From: Ornithinibacillus scapharcae TW25
GTDB lineage: Bacteria > Bacillota > Bacilli > Bacillales > Amphibacillaceae
DNA: 64,000 nt
Assembly (NCBI RefSeq): GCF_000190475.1
Contig: NZ_AEWH01000052.1
Span: forward strand, 97,108 to 161,107
Direction: 5' to 3'
Under the pieces are notes generated by a model. The model did not search any database and was not told the DNA's origin. It was given only the letters and a program-made list of their open reading frames with translations. Positions 62,136 to 64,000 of this stretch are shown piece after piece (within the stretch, counting starts at the first letter, position 1; each line of letters begins with the position of its first letter). The position numbers and the translations under genes were made by a program.

Positions 62136-62829
62136 AAAGGAAAAAGCAAAAAAGGTCGTTCAAGCTTCCAGAAAAGCTGGTGCACAAGGCGGAACTACTC
62201 TCCTTGGGAACGGTTTTCGAGCGGATGAAAAAATGCGATTTATGGGAATACCTGTCGAGCGTGAACGGGAAGTTATCTTAACACTCGTTACAGATGATAT
62301 CTATCCACAGGTACTTGATTCTATTATCTCCACAGGAAAATTAAACCAACAAAAGCAAGGTATAGCATTTGTTGTGAACACCAAGAACGTGACGGGAATT
62401 TGTCATATGCTAGGAATAAATATAGATACCGAATTTGATGTTCATGAGGAGGGGGCTTCAGTCACCATGAATGAGGAACGAATTTTTTATGATTTAATCG
62501 TTACCATTGTGAATAAAGGCGACTCAGAGAAGGTGGTTGATGCTTCAAAACAAGCTGGAGCGGAAGGTGGAACCATTATCAACGGAAGAGGTACTGGAAT
62601 CCACGAACAAGCAAAGCTCTTCAACATCTTAATTGAACCTGAAAAAGAAGTCATATTAACTTTAATTACAAGAGATAAGACAACTGATGTACTAGAAGCT
62701 ATTAATCAAGGTGCCGAGCTAAACACACCTGGTAAAGGAATTGCTTTTGTGCTTGAAGTTGAAAAAACAGTTGGAATTAACCACCTTTTAAACAATATGG
62801 TCAGCCAAAAGATGAATGATAATAACTAG
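62089..62829 (+). CDS. tandem PII-like protein (two PII domains in one chain)
   Basis: The 246-residue protein consists of two PII-like domains joined head to tail. Domain 1 (about 8-110) has LIITIVKKEKAKKVVQASRKAGAQGGTTLLGNG. Domain 2 (about 135-240) has LIVTIVNKGDSEKVVDASKQAGAEGGTIINGRG. The T-loop regions differ from GlnB/GlnK and lack the usual uridylylation Tyr. PII proteins sense nucleotides and control transporters. The ATG at 62089 (MPQTKQ) is used; the frame is open further upstream but that part overlaps the membrane gene in another frame. Role as a sensor for the DUF1538 pair is inference. Confidence 0.82.
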   Translation: MPQTKQNQKLIITIVKKEKAKKVVQASRKAGAQGGTTLLGNGFRADEKMRFMGIPVEREREVILTLVTDDIYPQVLDSIISTGKLNQQKQGIAFVVNTKNVTGICHMLGINIDTEFDVHEEGASVTMNEERIFYDLIVTIVNKGDSEKVVDASKQAGAEGGTIINGRGTGIHEQAKLFNILIEPEKEVILTLITRDKTTDVLEAINQGAELNTPGKGIAFVLEVEKTVGINHLLNNMVSQKMNDNN

Positions 62830-62860
62830 GCATTCGCTAGAGTAGCGAATGCCTTTTTTT
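62828..62860 (+). terminator. terminator of the DUF1538/PII operon
   Basis: A 12-bp perfect stem AGGCATTCGCTA / TAGCGAATGCCT with a GAG loop and T7. Confidence 0.92.
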
Positions 62861-63005
62861 AATCTTTTTTGGATAGGTACTCATCAGGCTCGTCCCCGCC
62901 ATGTACAGAGCTATTTTTATACTGACTCTTTCTCCCGTTACGATGTTCACCGTGATTCTTATTTTCTTTAAACATATTATTAAATTCTTTTTCCTTATTA
63001 ACCAT
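62859..63005 (-). CDS. small hydrophilic hypothetical protein (48 aa)
   Basis: A short frame begins at ATG 63005 with AAAGGAGGGAAG upstream, one of the strongest ribosome binding sites in the window. The 48-residue product is rich in Lys, Asn, Glu, Gly and His (MVNKEKEFNNMFKENKNHG..., ending PDEYLSKKD). It has no Cys and no hydrophobic segment. Composition resembles small spore or stress proteins of Bacillaceae, but no family was identified. It ends in the terminator T-run of the converging operon. Confidence 0.6.
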   Translation of the reverse strand: MVNKEKEFNNMFKENKNHGEHRNGRKSQYKNSSVHGGDEPDEYLSKKD

Positions 63006-63184
63006 TTTACTTCCCTCCTTTTTACTATCAGTATAGTTTTTGAACAATGTAGTAAGTTATACACAATTATCCTAGACTGCATGCTTAGATAATGGATTGG
63101 TGATTTAATTTCTAGGTAATGAACTCTCCTCAATCAGATTCATAAGATAATTAGACGAATGAATTAGTAAAGGGAGAAATGCAA

Positions 63185-63835
63185 ATGCCAAAGGAACTAT
63201 GGGGAGTGGACTCGGCAGCCCGTGTGACAGAGGACCTGTATAACTGCGCGATAAACAACTTCGGAAAACCACTATATTGGGGACGTTACTTATCCACGGT
63301 GGAAAATGTTGCAGATGGTTTAACAGAGAATGAGATAAACTTTTTAAGACAAAACGGAGTGAGGATAATACCAATTTACAACGATTTTAATCGTGCAACT
63401 GGATATAGAAACGGTAGAGTAACCGCCTCTAACGCTATTTTTCATGCCCAACGCTTAGGATTTCCTAAGGGCAAGTTTTTATTTGCTAACACCGAAAAGG
63501 ATTATGCCATCGACGAAGCATGGATTAGGGGTTGGGTAGATGCCATGTATCCGAGTGGCTATAAGCCAGGAATTTACGCAGACCCAAGTACGACAACCTT
63601 TAATGAAGCATACTGTACAGCCGCCTCTAATAATCAAGAAGTAAGTAACCAGCTTGTTATTTGGAGTCAGGAACCCACGCCTGGAACAACAAGTAAAAAC
63701 GATGCTCCCGCCTACGAACCAATTGCACCTCCATGCTTAGCAAATGTATGGGGCTGGCAGTACGGAGAAAATGCAGAAGAATGTCCAATTGATACAAACC
63801 TAATTGAGCCAAGATTATATGAGAGTCTATGGTAA
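63185..63835 (+). CDS. DUF1906 (Rv2525c-like glycoside-hydrolase-like) protein
   Basis: The 216-residue TIM-barrel-like domain starts with ELWGVDSAARVTEDLYNCAINNFGKPLYWGRYLSTVE, where Asp in GVDSA and Arg in WGRYL are conserved. It continues with GVRIIPIYNDFN, GKFLFANTEKDYAID, KPGIYADPST and ANVWGWQYGEN. DUF1906 relatives are thought to act on peptidoglycan or other glycans. No signal peptide is visible, so export would need another route. ATG 63185 is used: AGGGAG lies eight nt upstream, and ATG 63179 is too close to it. Confidence 0.8.
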   Translation: MPKELWGVDSAARVTEDLYNCAINNFGKPLYWGRYLSTVENVADGLTENEINFLRQNGVRIIPIYNDFNRATGYRNGRVTASNAIFHAQRLGFPKGKFLFANTEKDYAIDEAWIRGWVDAMYPSGYKPGIYADPSTTTFNEAYCTAASNNQEVSNQLVIWSQEPTPGTTSKNDAPAYEPIAPPCLANVWGWQYGENAEECPIDTNLIEPRLYESLW

Positions 63836-63843
63836 TGATTGCA

Positions 63844-63875
63844 AGAGGCTAGGAAATAAACTAGCCTCTATTTTT
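63844..63875 (+). terminator. terminator of the DUF1906 gene
   Basis: AGAGGCTAG pairs with CTAGCCTCT around an 8-nt loop, followed by ATTTTT. Confidence 0.85.
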
Positions 63876-63880
63876 GTATA

Positions 63881-64000
63881 GGGTTTTACGGTGCTGCTGT
63901 TTTTGCTTACCGTGAGAAGCTTTCTCTCGGTGGGGTTTTGCGATTTTTTGCTATTCTCCACCGTGACAAGCTCTCTCTCGGTAGGGTTCTATGATTTTAT
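63881..64000. repeat. start of a 51-bp tandem hairpin repeat array, cut by the window edge
   Basis: Units begin at 63909 and 63960 (ACCGTGAGAAGCTTTCTCTC and ACCGTGACAAGCTCTCTCTC), a 51-bp period. A degraded partial unit (GGGTTTTACGG...) starts at 63881. Each unit has an imperfect stem ACCGTGAGA / TCTCTCGGT around AGCTT, then GGGGTTTTGCGATTTTTT. Conservation between units is about 80 percent by eye. The array runs past the end of the window. Confidence 0.6.

Noticed and set aside
62837-63133. 98-codon minus-strand frame at the end of the PII operon
   Set aside because: It is in a different frame from the 48-codon gene, which has a very strong ribosome binding site; the longer frame has none and would include a terminator.
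63881-64000. CRISPR array
   Set aside because: The spacing region is conserved along with the rest of the unit, so there are no unique spacers, and no cas genes are near.

Overview
The window is a chromosomal stretch of a low-GC, spore-forming Gram-positive bacterium of the family Bacillaceae. The closest fit by gene content and protein style is the Oceanobacillus/Ornithinibacillus/Virgibacillus group, which is inferred and not proven. Supporting signs are a YjcZ-type sporulation miniprotein, a des-desK-desR cold-shock locus, Bacillus-type sigma-A, ECF, Fur and cre sites, strong GGAGG ribosome binding sites, and a class Ib ribonucleotide reductase. I found no tRNA, rRNA, insertion sequence, prophage or CRISPR array.

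Layout. 1-2.5 kb: an unknown soluble protein, then a TerC-family manganese exporter behind a yybP-ykoY Mn2+ riboswitch. 2.5-6.6 kb: nrdE-nrdI-nrdF behind a cobalamin riboswitch with its own terminator. 6.7-13 kb: a sirtuin, an ECF sigma/PadR-like/FtsW-RodA-like operon with its own ECF-type promoter, and an ABC importer of the TrpXYZ type. 13-29.4 kb: a large phenylacetate (paa) region. It holds a 12-gene minus-strand operon from paaA to a nitronate monooxygenase gene, a TPP-dependent E1 alpha/beta pair, the PaaX regulator, a PaaI-like thioesterase and a YumC-type ferredoxin-NADP reductase. Three promoters in this region share the palindrome ATAACGTT-N5-AACGTTAT, which I propose as the PaaX operator. 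paaE, paaK and a fused paaZ are not in the window.

29.4-33.3 kb: an operon of ATP-grasp ligase, divergent MurE-like ligase, Asp/Glu racemase-like protein and a 67-residue protein. This is a candidate for an undescribed peptide-forming or D-amino-acid-forming system. 33.3-41.5 kb: DUF421 protein, rlmN and glutamate synthase gltB-gltD, with gltB interrupted by a frameshift. 41.7-50 kb: LLM flavin oxidoreductase, Qnr-like pentapeptide repeat protein, WrbA, C45 hydrolase/MerR pair, des-desK-desR (desK frameshifted) and a Fur-boxed FAD reductase. 50-60.4 kb: housekeeping and unknown genes, including a DinG-like helicase, a remnant of an acetyl-CoA hydrolase/transferase, HtpX, a SIMPL protein, a secreted protein of six 28-residue repeats and an NDH-2-like flavoprotein. 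60.6-64 kb: two DUF1538 membrane proteins coupled to a tandem-PII protein, a DUF1906 protein, and the start of a 51-bp hairpin repeat array running off the window edge.

The two frameshifts, in gltB and desK, both fall at A5 runs and each looks like loss of one base. Assembly error and real mutation cannot be separated from the sequence alone.
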